From NCBI GenBank assembly GCA_018398765.1, contig JAHBMJ010000127.1, forward strand, positions 13,541 through 57,107: 43,567 nt of DNA. The letters are read 5' to 3'. A model generated the notes under the pieces. It saw only the letters and a list, made by a program, of their open reading frames with translations, had not been told where the DNA came from and did no database searches. Within the stretch, counting starts at the first letter, position 1. Each line of letters opens with the position of its first letter. Shown piece after piece: positions 22,763 through 33,642 of the stretch. The position numbers and the translations under genes are program-made. This DNA comes from Chromera velia (Eukaryota; Sar; Chromeraceae).

Positions 22763-25700
22763 CAGAGACAGAGAGAGAAAGAGAGGGAGAGAGAACAAAA
22801 GAGACCAAGTTTCCTAAGAGGCCTTGTTAATCCATTTTCTTTCTGGGACTTCGGAGAGAAGGGACAAGTGTTCTTTCTGCGTTTTTTTTTTTCTCTGCGT
22901 GAAGCCTCTCTGGTTTCGTCAACTTTCTGGACCAGTCAGCAGAAGGAGAGGAAGCGAAACCACTTAAGTAAATCCCTTCTGCTCGGAGTGTGGAATCGGC
23001 AATTTTTACGCCTCCCTGACTCTTCTCCTTCCTGGGTCTGTGTGAGTGTGCAGGTTCCCCCGAATGCGCGCTCGGAGGTTCTCCGCTCCCTGCACGTCAG
23101 TTCTCAGAACATCTCTGTGGAGACCCGTAGAAACTGTCTGTCTTGTGGGGACTGTCTGCCGCTGCGACGGGGTCGCATTGGCAACGGAGCAGGCACAAAT
23201 AAAGCCAAGGAATGGGTAGCCATCCACACAGCTTTTTCACATCGAGATGGAACACCGTTAGTGTGCGGTTTTCTTACGTATTGACGCTCTCTCTTGCATT
23301 GGAGCAGCGCCCTCAGGACGATTTCTTTGTCTTTGAGCAGAACTCCTGCTTGTTTCCTTCAGAGCTCAAAGAGGCTTTATGACAGTAGAGAAACCCTGAA
23401 CGAATGCCTACTTTAATTCAATCCCTGCAGGTGGCTCCGTTTCGGGTCCAACAGCAGATGGTCGAGTTTGCCTGGGTGCGGCTGCCCGTGCAACTTCTGA
23501 CGCTGAGGACGATTGAATTCCCGGAGGAAGAATTGATTCGGGGATTGGTCAGTCGGTCGGTCCATTGGTCGGGTGAACAACCATTCGTTATTCGGTGACT
23601 GTTTCCTGCTCAAGATTTGTTCGATGTTCGTGCATGGTGTAGATAAGAGTGCAGCCGAATTTAGTGACTCACGTGAAATTTGCTTTGCTTCCAGGTAGTA
23701 TTGCTTTCTGAGAAGACGTGTATAGTTTTGTTTGTTCGACCTGATTGAGTCCATTTGGAGTCAGTTTTGTCACATTTTAAAGTCTCGTTGCTACCTAATG
23801 AAGACGACCCTTCCCTTCAGCAGTCCAGACTTCTGAGGTGCGTCCTGTTTATCTTCTCCCTCTTTGTTCCGCCGACCAGATATGAAATCATGCATTTTCG
23901 TCAGCAGTCTAGTAGCAGACCCACTTCATGCGTGCATCAGCCAATCAAGTACTGAATCAATGGCTCAATTTACGATGACGCAGTGCTGCTCGGAGGTTGT
24001 CTCGGGGGCTGCCCTGCTTTTCGCACACCTTCTCTACTGGAGGTTGTTCGGGTACATGCATCAGCGAAGTCAGTCAGTTTGTCTGCCTGGCAGTGCGAAG
24101 TGCTTCTGTGGATGACCCTGTTTCTCAGTCTGACCAGAGTGCGATGAGGGTATCCCAAAATATATTCTGCTCGTTTTGTCTTTCCTCTGCAAGATCATTT
24201 TGGGTGTTTTTTTCTGTCTTCAGTTAGTAAGCTGAGAAGACTGAAAATCCCCTGACTCAGTGAAAGAAAGAACCGGCAGTCACCAGAGGTCCTTTGGATT
24301 TGAAAACGCCAGGAAGAAGAACGCACGGCACCTCCACCCTGAGCGCTCCACTTCGTTTCTGCCCATCGTTTGCAGCCGAACACGGTGTCGGGGGAGCTTT
24401 GCCAAAGTCTGGGCAGCAGTGTGTGCACGTGGCCCTTCAGGCCGCGTTTGCTCATCTCCATGCAATCGGAAAGTTACAGCCTCCCACAGCGACGGGCAGC
24501 GGTCCCCTTCTTCTTGCCGCCGCAATGCTGTCAATGAAGGCTGCTGTTGAGAGCATCTTTGAGACTTCGTTTCCCTCTCTTCTGGGAGACCCCTTGTGCC
24601 GTCGTGCGGTCATCGAGCGGCTGAACATTCTTTTCGCCCACCTCCTGGATCCAGACGCGACCCTCAGTTCCTTCCCTGCACTGGAGATCCAGGGGGGGGC
24701 TCCTATCCGACACAAGGTTAGTAGGCTCAAATAACAGATACGCACACACACACACACACACACACGCACGCACGCACGCACGCACGCACGCATCTATACC
24801 AACTCACTTAGACACTCCACACAACCCACACAGGTACTCATGCATACCCACACTCATTAAAGAAAATGTGCATCTGATTCCTCCTAGCCGGGCTTCTTTT
24901 GGTCCTCATCTCTTGCTTCGCTCGACTAAAGGTCTTCTTGTGCGCATTCTTTCAGGTTCGGCCTCTCCTCTTTTCCCTCAGGTTTCCCCACTCACACTCA
25001 CCTTTCTTCACTCTGAGTCTTCCCGAATCTGCTGCCCTGTTTCGGGAAAAACATTTCAATGCTCCCATCTGTGTGTCCTTGCCACCTGTATTCTCCTTCC
25101 CTCTTCCTTCCTTCCTTCCTTCCTCCCTTCCTTCTTTATTTCCTTCCTTCCTTCCTTCCTTCCTGCCATGCATTGAGCAGATCGGTCTGAGTCACTCAGT
25201 CGGACTGACGATGGTGCCCGACAAGGAGGGTGCGGTGCTGGATGTGGAGAAGCAGATCGCAGGGGCAAACCTTGGGAGCGCGAGCATAGGGGAGAGCGTG
25301 AAAGGACCTGGAAGTCACGATGGAAAGGGGGAAGAGGAAGAGAAGTCATCCTTCGTGGTGAAAGCAAGCACTCTGAATAAAAAGAGATTCTTCAGGTACG
25401 TCTCGCCTGTTTGCAAAGGCCGCACCTTTGGTTCCTTCATTGACTACTGCCGACTCCCGGCGAGCGCTGTCTGTCCTCCTGCCTTTATGATAGAGTGTCC
25501 ATCAATGTGTCGATCTGCATGTTTGCCTCTTATCTGTATCTCTCCCTGCTTCTCTGTTTATGTGCCTGTCTATCTTTGCCTGTGTGGACAAATCTGTGCT
25601 GACTGCAGGACCAGTCCCGTGACTCATCAGGTGATCACTTCTCACGGCCATTCAATGGAGGCCATGACGAGGATGCTCCTTCTGAGATCTGCTCACGGGC

Positions 25701-26692
25701 CTCCCTTTCCCTTCAACCTCGACTTCCTCCGATCTGAGGCCATCCTGAGGAGAGAAGGCCTCAAGGGATCCTCTGGTAGAGGAGTGGGGGACGCTGCTTC
25801 ACAGTCCGTGAAGAGAAGAGGAGTGGGCACGACAGCCAAGAAAGCAGGAGGACTAGAAGAACATGCCGTCACGTTCCCATCAGAACCCTCAAATTTGGTC
25901 GGTCTCTCAACGTCTACTTGCAACCGACCTGCGACCCAAATCTTGAAGACTGCCCAGAAAAGAGCAGCAGCGGCTGCGATGGCAAAGAAGGCAGCAGAAG
26001 AGAGCCCGTCCCATCAGTCAGAGTCGTTGAAGACCGACAGCAGAAAGCAAGCGGGACAATGGAGGACTGACGGAGAGCTCCAATTTCCCTCCGCACTAGA
26101 CAGGGTCAGACGAGAATGGCACAGGCCAGAACATCTCATTTCCCAGGCACCACTTCGAACGCGCGCACGACGCGAGAGGCTTGCGGGTCAGGTCAAGCAG
26201 AGTGTATTCCAAGGCCTTCCATCGGCATCTGGAGGAGGACCCCATGCAGCGACGCCCCCCACAGGTCCCCCGACTTTGGACCTCCCGACAGGTGCAGACG
26301 CAGGGGTTGATGGAGCGACTGTGAATGAGGCCCCGTCGCCCCGCTCGCCTCGGTCGCCTTCAGGAGGGGCATCACCGAGACGGTTGGGGGGAAAGAGTCC
26401 CAAGAAGGAGGCAGAAGGAGAGGGGGAAAAGGGAGTTCAGCAGGGGGATGCAGAGACAGAGGCAGAAGGTAAAGAAGGGACCAAGGTTCTGGAAGAGGAT
26501 CGTGAGGAAATGGGGGAGGAAGAGGATGGTGCGGGATTCGAATCGGACGACTACAAACTCGGGGGTCTTGCCGAGGGCCTCCTGGAAGGGCTTGCAGAGG
26601 GTACGGATACTTTAGAACATTTTGTAACAAGAGCTTCTTCTCTTCTCCTCGTTGCATTCAAGCGTCTTGGCATCACTCCACAGACAATTTGA
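21564..26692 (+). CDS. Unrecognised protein, eight exons (orphan gene 2)
   Basis: Model: 21564-21842, 22377-22442, 23054-23095, 23431-23547, 23984-24068, 24376-24716, 25181-25395, 25609-26692; about 742 residues with consistent phases. The N-terminal 90 residues are Ser/Pro/Arg-rich (SPSPRNLRLSSPSPSTSPKK), then helical. Residues about 95-320 form a hydrophobic, probably all-helical domain including FAWVRLPVQLLTL and SGAALLFAHLLYWRLFGYM. That segment could be one membrane helix or a buried helix. The large last exon is low in structure: KKAG, AAAAMAKKAAEE, SPRSPRSPSGG and an acidic stretch near residues 650-700, ending in a short hydrophobic helix. Function unknown. The first exon may not be the true 5' end, and exon 5 (23984-24068) rests on phase and composition. 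Confidence 0.6.
22530..22800. repeat. Long (CA)n/(GA)n/(GACA)n compound microsatellite
   Basis: About 270 bases of CA, then GA, GACAGA and GGGA units in an intron of orphan gene 2. Overlapping long ORFs on both strands here are products of the repeat. Confidence 0.95.
24741..24792. repeat. (CA)n(CGCA)n microsatellite
   Basis: CA copies pass directly into CGCA copies, in the orphan gene 2 intron after 24716. Confidence 0.9.
25098..25164. repeat. (TTCC)n tract just before a splice acceptor
   Basis: TTCC units interrupted by TCCC and TTTATT, ending about 16 bases before the CAG acceptor at 25178-25180. It may serve as an expanded polypyrimidine tract. Confidence 0.85.
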
Positions 26693-27604
26693 TATCGCAT
26701 TCAGATGAAAGCCTAAAAATCAATATATACTTCTTATTAGCAGGAATCATTTATCCATTTTTTCAGCAGCTTGTTTAACTTGAAATTTTGATTCAATAAA
26801 CAATATTATGCGTGCATCAATTGCAATCAAGTTGAATCAACAAAATTTTTGTTAGTTCTTATTTTTATGAAAATTTATTAAAAAACAAAACTGAAAATAA
26901 AAATATTTGAGTACTGTAAAGGAGATTGCAGCTAGTTGCAACAATCGATCCCCTTCATAATGACGGTGACTCAGAATGAATAATGATAAAATCGATGATG
27001 CAATAGCATTCCCTCCGCCCCCCCCCCAAAACAATGAAACATAAATTCAAAATCTTGATAAATGTTGATAATAAAAATATATAGGCCCAAATCTCCATAC
27101 AATATTTGTAGGCTTTTAATAGCTTTTAACAAACAAAAACTAGCTCAAAAACATGGATCAGGTTTTAATACGGTGTTACCTAGAGTTTTTTGGGAGATGG
27201 AGTGCTTGACGAACAGGTAGCTGAGGAAACAGGCTGGGGTTTAAAAGGCTTTCAAAAAGAGCGGGCGCGGGTCCGGCCGCGCCGCCAGCGGGCTCTGCGG
27301 CCGGCGGCGCGGCAGGCTCTACATATGGGCTCGCAGGAACGGTGAAGGATCGAGACATGGTTCGTACAACTTGATTGCCGGTCAGCAGTCTCAAGTGCTG
27401 ACTCGATTCGATCGTGCGCGACGACGTATACGCAGTGCAGAATCGCCGGTCACAAGACAATCGGACCTTGAAGTTGTGGAGGATCCGAGGCAGAGTCTTG
27501 CTTGGAGACAGGTGAACAGACTGAGACGCAAGCCCGAGAATCAGAGAGCTTGCGGAGAGTAGACGGATTGTTTGCAGACAAAGCATCTTGTCTGTCTGTA
27601 CAAT
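26693..27604. other. AT-rich spacer and GC-rich promoter island of the GH39-like gene
   Basis: 26693-27200 is AT-rich with no gene. A compact GC-rich island occurs at 27262-27320 and contains GCGGCCGGC, about 290-340 bases upstream of the ATG at 27605. The rest is probably 5' UTR. A minus ORF at 27176-27586 overlaps the island and is not called. Confidence 0.5.
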
Positions 27605-29827
27605 ATGAAATCAATGAAGTATTTCTCACTTTTCCTTTGCCTGTTTATCGTTTGTGTGGTTGGACAAGGGGTGAGGCTGCTTGTCCCAACGTGGGATGAA
27701 GGGAGACGGGAGACGGCAATTTTCCCATCGTACTTGATCTCAACGAACCCGCTTTACCGGATCGATGAGGGTGAGGGGAGCAGCAACATCAGTCACACAG
27801 TGTATGAGAACATGAAGTCTCTGCCAGCTGACTATGTGCGCTCCTTGCACTGGTACCCCTACCCGCATCTGGCTGTGGCTGAGTTGAAGCCTCCCGTCTC
27901 GGATGGGGAAACAGGAAAATGCGAATCCTTCTGGGACTTCTCTCTAATTGACCCCATTGTGGAGGCGGTCTTCGGTGCTGTTGGAAACCGTCCTTTGATC
28001 TTTTGCTTTGCCACAACCCCCCTTTGGATGTGGGAAGGCTCCAAGGAGACGGAAGTGCCTGAGGACCCAAACGTTCAGTTCAGGGAGTACAAGAGGGGAA
28101 CGAAACTGCGACCGGGGGCAGTTACGAAAATTGCAGATTACTTTGAGCGTGTTGCACGTTGGTTTGCTTTGGGTGGATTCTTCGATGAATGTGGAGAGTG
28201 GCACGAGTCGGGACATCATTATCCTCTGGCTGTTTGGGAAGTGTTGAACGAGCCCGACATCGAACATGACCTTTCACCAGAGCTGTACAATGAGATTTAT
28301 GATGCTGTCGTGACTCGTTTGGCTCCGTTGTTGCCAGATACCAGTTTCCTTGGTGTTTCTCTGAGTGGGCACAACAGAACGGACTTCATCTCCACTTTCC
28401 TCGACGCATCGAAGCATCAAAAGAGGTCTTCTGTGGAAGTGGAGATTCCCATTCAGGGCTTCAGCACGCACCAGTACGTGGTGGCAGAGGGGGCACTTCC
28501 CTCGGTGGCAAATTCTTTTTTCAAACAGATGGATGACTTCGTGGATGAATGCAAAGAGATTGAGAAGGCAAGAGAGAGACTGCAGCCATCTTCTGAGTGG
28601 TTTATGGGAGAGGTAGGTCAGTGGGCAGACTGTTGGACTGACTGCATGTCAGGCTTCCTTCTCCTTTTCCGAGTGTGTACTTTCAAAGGCTTAGGATTAG
28701 AGGACTGACGCGTTGCCCTGCGGCTCTTGTGCCAGCCCTCACTGGAACGTCGACCTTTGCCTGTGTGTTCAGCCAAGAACAATTCCGGTTTAGTCAACAA
28801 ACAATGTCACGTCGTGGCACGCGTTTTTCAAGTGAACGATGAGTACTTTTGTTTGCGTGCAATGAGATGCAGGTGGGGTGTCTTCCCTCTTGGGAAAAGA
28901 CAGGCAAGCAGGAAGGGTTTTGGACCCTTTGTGCGGCCTCGTATGCATATCTGTTCGGTCAGCTGTCGGGTCTGGGGAGTGTCTCAGGGCTGGGGATGAG
29001 TCAGGTGATCTCCTTCCCCTCAGACCGGCTCTTTCCTGGAAGTGTGGAGGAGGCAACAACAACCAGCATGGTGGACTGGCAAACAGGAGATGGGAATGTG
29101 AGGTTAGTGTGTGGAGAGTGGAGAGACTCGTTGAAGCTGATGGCGGCTTTGTTCCCTGCCCGTCCTCTTTGGTGCCCCTGTGTCTCCTGCTTCCTCTCCT
29201 TTCTCTTTCCCTGTCATTTTTGTCTCCCCGCCTTTTTCCTCCCAGCCTCCTTCTTCGTTTTCTCTTCAACCTCAAACGTTTCTGTGCTTCACTCCCTCCT
29301 GTTCGAGATCATTCGGTCCATGCGTCTGGTGTGTCAAAACGGATGAATCTCCCGTTCCTTGATTCCCTTCTCTTCTCTTCTCTTCACTTCTCTGCCCCTC
29401 CCTTCTCTTTTCTTCTGATTCTACCCAGCCCTGCATGTTCATCCAACTGCGTGTTTCTTCTGTGTATGGATATTTTCTTTCCGTCTTCCGTCTCTACTTG
29501 ATAGCTTCCTTCCCCGTGTCCCCTTGTCCCCTTTGCCTTGAACTGAATGGTGCCTCTTCTCCCGCATGGGTTTGTCTCTGCCTTTTTTCCTCTCCACATC
29601 GGGGCCTCACATCTCCCTTCTCCATTCCGCCCTCTGTTTCCGTTTCCGTTCTTCTTTTTTGTGACTTCCTTTCTCTGCCTCCCTTTCTTTTTTGCCTTCT
29701 TTCTTCCTTTCCTTCCTCCCTCCCTCCCTCCCTTTTGTCTTTCTTTCTTTCTTTCGTTCTTTCGTTCGTTCGTTCTTTCTTTCTTTCTTTCTTTCTTTCT
29801 TTGTTTCTTTGTTTCTGTGTTTCTTTG

Positions 29828-29868
<41 letters not shown>

Positions 29869-29941
29869 CTTCTTTCTTTTTTTCTTTCTTTCTTTCTTTC
29901 TTTGTTTCTTTCTTTCTTTCTCTTCTTTCGTTCTTTCGTTC

Positions 29942-29973
<32 letters not shown>

Positions 29974-30005
29974 GTTCTTTCGTTCTTTCGTTCTTTCTTT
30001 GTTTC

Positions 30006-30037
<32 letters not shown>

Positions 30038-30815
30038 GTTCTTTCGTTCTTTCGTTCTTTCGTTCTTTCTTTCTCTCTCAATGATTCATTGAGTGTTGAT
30101 TCATTCAATTACTCCTGCCTCCTCACCCCAACCCACCGGTGTTTGTCTTTGGCGTCATTTTGGTGTTGAAGAGTATTCGATGATCTCACACGACTCACAT
30201 CACTCTGTTTCTAACCATGCGTCTCTCTGAACGTCCCTCTTCCTCTCCAGGTTCTGGGTCCTGAAGATGATGCTGGAGGAGCTCCCCTTTGGACCAAAGA
30301 TGACTGTGCCTGTCCTGTGGGGGCATCCTGCAGACCTGTGGGGATCTCAGGTTGAGTCTGTTGACATAGGCGCAGGGGCAGTGAAGGAGCGGAGCGTGCC
30401 TGTCTACGCATGCGGCTATCTTATCTCATCGCAAACAGACAAGGAAACGAAGACGATCAAGGCTGCCGAGATCGACTCAACGACAGCGCAGAGAAAGGTC
30501 CTGGTCGTCTCGAAATCCCCCAACAGACAGAAAGTGCTTATTGTTGGCGCTGCAGGCGCTGTGTCTCGTCACTTCAGAGAGACGGCGGACGAAAGAGGGT
30601 GCCGAGGTGAGTGCCTTGTTTCCGAGAAAATTCCCCCAGCTGAACCGAGACTTTTCGAATCAGAAAAATGGATACAGCAACATCGCGTGGGTCTTCTGGA
30701 TCTGCCTCCTTTTGGAGTTGTTATTGTGACCCTTCTTGAGGGACGCAGTGGTGACGGCAGCAGTCCTCGATTCGGGAAGTGGGGGATTGAAGAAGAGATA
30801 CTCCAATACAGCTGA
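27605..30815 (+). CDS. Secreted glycoside hydrolase, GH39-like catalytic domain
   Basis: Model: 27605-28612, 28873-29102, 30251-30815; 600 residues. The start MKSMKYFSLFLCLFIVCVVG is a clear signal peptide, so the enzyme is secreted or enters the endomembrane system. The (beta/alpha)8 clan GH-A pattern resembles GH39-type proteins: VRSLHWYPYPHLAVAEL, FWDFSLIDPIVE, TTPLWMW, ESGHHYPLAVWEVLNEPD. Glu216 in the NEP motif is the expected acid/base, and Glu336 in WFMGE is a candidate nucleophile at the end of exon 1. GH39 enzymes cleave beta-xylosides or iduronides; the substrate here is unknown, a cell-wall or surface glycan being likely. Exon 3 (from FWVLKMMLEEL) resembles the C-terminal beta domain. 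The C-terminus is uncertain: a GTGAGT at 30607 could open a tiny intron, and in another frame 30640-30729 encodes a hydrophobic tail NIAWVFWICLLLELLL that would suit a GPI or membrane anchor. Confidence 0.8.
29690..30075. repeat. Long (TTTC)n microsatellite in GH39-like intron 2
   Basis: Nearly 390 bases of CTTT with regular GTTT, CGTT and CTTC variants, located in the intron 29103-30250. Both strands show long Phe/Leu/Ser or Lys/Glu/Arg ORFs that are repeat artefacts. Confidence 0.95.
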
Positions 30816-31520
30816 AGCCACGGCAACTTTTACAGTCACCGGAGACGCAGTTCTGCCAGTTCATGCAGCAGCTCACTATGAAATAGCCGTACACAAGATA
30901 TATGGCCCCCGGGGCGCGTATGATGGCAGCGCTGTCCATTGAAACATTCCATATGAAGTTTCACTTTAGCGTATGCAACTATTCACTAGACTATTCATCA
31001 TTACAATGATCGGTATAATTTTTCATCTAGCAATGACTAGCACGTTTTTCTTATAAATTAAGACTCTGAGCTAAGAGTTTTGAACCATGTTGTTATGGGT
31101 TACTCTGCTAATCTCTAATGACATCTAAGAAAATTAAAAAAAAAAGATCAAGAGACGGACCAGTGAAAATAATACTAAAGAGTCAAAAAGTAAAAGAAAG
31201 CCATAAGCACAGCATACATAACAAAATCCCCAATCACAAATAAAATAAAACGATTAGAACTCAAAAAGGGAAAAATGACGTACTAACATGCTAAAAGTCC
31301 TAAGTCCGAACCCGACCTCTTGCACTTTTGCAAAGGATAATACAAAATACTAAAATATAAAAGGTTCTCTTGGAGGAAGCGAATGAGTCTGAAAAAGCTC
31401 AGGAGAGAAGCGGAGGTCTCAGAATATACGCAGAACGTTCTCCTTCTGGATTAGGCGCCCTTTTCCCCCCGCACCCTTCTGGAGGCCGAGTGCCCTTTCC
31501 AGGTCAATAGCTTACGCCGA
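30816..31520. other. AT-rich spacer
   Basis: AT-rich from about 30950 to 31380, then mixed sequence. No ORF of interest; it probably includes the 3' end of the GH39-like transcript. Confidence 0.5.
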
Positions 31521-31829
31521 CTAGGCAAACGCCGTGTTGGAGCCCACTTTTTGGAACTCTTCAGTCAAAACAGCGTCATGGTCGAAGAGGGTAAGGAGGC
31601 GTATGCCTTCCTCATCGAAGACGAGCCTGATCTCCTCCATCATGCCCTTTCCCCCCTCTTTGACCACATGCAACAGGACATGCTATCCCTTCAGTCCGAA
31701 TTCTTCGCCGTGTTCCTCTAGCATGTGGTCGACGAACATAAAAAATGAGCCGTCAGTGCACCCCTCAGCGAAGATTCCCCCTCCCCAGGGCTTGTAGCCG
31801 ATTGCTGCAGCCCTGTACAGCTCCCGGCG
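31521..31829 (-). pseudogene. Decayed coding segment of unknown family
   Basis: One minus-strand frame reads as well-formed protein over about 100 codons, broken by an in-frame TAG at 31683-31685. Upstream of the stop it includes ELYRAAAIGYKPWGGGIF and FMFVDHMLEEHGEEFGLK; downstream it includes GMMEEIRLVFDEEGIRLLTL and ends at a stop at 31521. The charge pattern and bias are unlike the surrounding noncoding DNA. This suggests a broken gene or mobile-element fragment. Another stop lies just upstream near 31830. The family was not recognised. Confidence 0.45.
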
Positions 31830-33642
31830 TTATACTTCCCGTACTGCCCCCCCCCCCCTGAGCAAGGACAGAGGAGGAAACAGCTACTGCTCCAATTGGG
31901 ATCGAACATAGGATTCAAGCTCTTCAACTTGTGGAGCGCTCCCCAGGGAATGCCATAACCTAGATAACCGCATCTGCAGGACCCCCTGGTCTTCTGTAGT
32001 AGTACACGTTTAGCTGGTCCACCATAGGCCACCTCTGCCTAATCAAGGGCCACCCCCCCTCTTAATTGCCCTTGCGACAGCTGCGAGGGCGAAACCACAC
32101 ATGAAAACAAGTCTGAAACTTTTTATGTTCTCGGGGAGAAGGTGGTGTCTGTTGTAATACCGTCTTCCCCGACTGAGATGAGCCTCCCCCTGACAATGTC
32201 AGGGAGTTCTGGGCCCAAAAAAAAACCTCTGTTGGCGATGGCCCCCTGAGCGATCGTCTCAATCGTGTAATCCTGAGTCTAAGAGTCCTGCATTGAGGGG
32301 GTTCAGAGCAGCGACAGGTAAAAACAAAAAGAACGTAGAGGTTCCCGGAGGAGCTGATACTACGAAGGTCCTTGCGCTACTACATGCTGCCACGGGGAGC
32401 TCTTGTAAAAAGAGAAGCATCAGAGATTAACACTATACCCTCTGCATGATCGATCTCTCTTCTGATGAGGAGACCTTGGCGGGCACACCTTCCCGCAGTG
32501 AGAGCTTGATCAGTGAAGGGACAATCTTACACCTGATAGAAAAAAGTGTTCAGTTCGAAATAGAGTAAAGAACGGAAGTCATTTCTAACAAAAAAAGAGA
32601 AAAAGGTACGATGACATCGGTCTAGAAACATATATTTCAGACCCTTAGGTATGTGTCCAGGAGGGTGGGGGGGGTTTTTTTTCTCGTTGAGACCTAGGTA
32701 TGTCTGTGGGGGGGGGGGGGCTTTTCACCAAAAGTGACTGAAAGAGCTGTACATACCTTACCATATAAAAGTTAAGTGTCTGACGGGGGTTTGTTCCATT
32801 TAGCAGAAGAAAAAGAGAGAAGAAAGGAAAGGTCTCATGCCCAGATTGATCATATAGTAGATCAATTAAAAAAAAATGCAAGAAAGGGGAGGAAGTTGTT
32901 TCTACGGTATGTGAGGATGAGGGGGTGAATGGGGGTGGGGAGGGGAAGGGAAGAGGGTGGATGGAGTAGGATCTAGGTGAGGGTTAGGTGGGTTAAAGTA
33001 GGTGGGGTGGTTGGTGGTTATATCAGAGAGAGATTTTTTGTCATAAAATCTTAATGGCCTAGAAGGATACTCATGATATTACTAGTATTGTTTTTCGACT
33101 AAGGGAAGGGGATGACTTTAGAATAATTTTATGTGAGAGTGGAGAACTTAGTCTAGTAGTGAATTCTAGCTGTAAGTCAGACTACTAAGTCTAACTGTAA
33201 TCAAGTGATTGTTCTATATGTATAGGCTTTAAACTCATGCAAGCTTATGTTTAAAAGTCGATTAATTGTATAAATTATTCATGAACTCATTCAAAGATTA
33301 GAAACAAACTTTGTTTTTAAGTTAGTACATATACCAGTCTTCATTTTTTTGAAGCCTTAGGTGTATGCGTNNNNNNNNCATACCTAGTTTCTTATATAAA
33401 TATATAGGGGGGGGGGAGGGGGGCCTAAAAACTATCCCAGAGAGACATATACATAGGTCAAATAAATAAGAGTTTCCGGACCGATACGATGACATGATGC
33501 CGCCTTGCCTGTACACATGCATGCGTGCAATCTCAGTGATCGAGTCCGTAGAGAAGGGTCCCTGGGTCTGTCGCTCGATGTGATCCAATAAGTCTCTGCG
33601 CGTACAGAGGCCTTCGTGCGGTGGGATTCTATCATCCACATA
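31830..33642. other. Unassigned spacer with homopolymer runs and AT-rich DNA
   Basis: 31830-32640 may hold further decayed coding DNA but only short broken ORFs are visible. G-runs occur at 32665-32675 and 32707-32720. 32900-33020 is strongly G/T-rich on the plus strand, and 33030-33400 is AT-rich. An 8-base N gap is at 33371-33378. No gene is supported. Confidence 0.45.
33371..33378. other. Short assembly gap (8 N)
   Basis: Run of eight N bases inside AT-rich DNA. Confidence 0.99.

Noticed and set aside
22371-22817. Long Arg/Glu ORFs and their Leu/Ser antisense
   Set aside because: Pure products of (GA)n and (GACA)n repeats.
29494-30169. Long Phe/Leu/Ser and Lys/Glu/Arg ORFs
   Set aside because: Encoded by the (TTTC)n microsatellite inside an intron.
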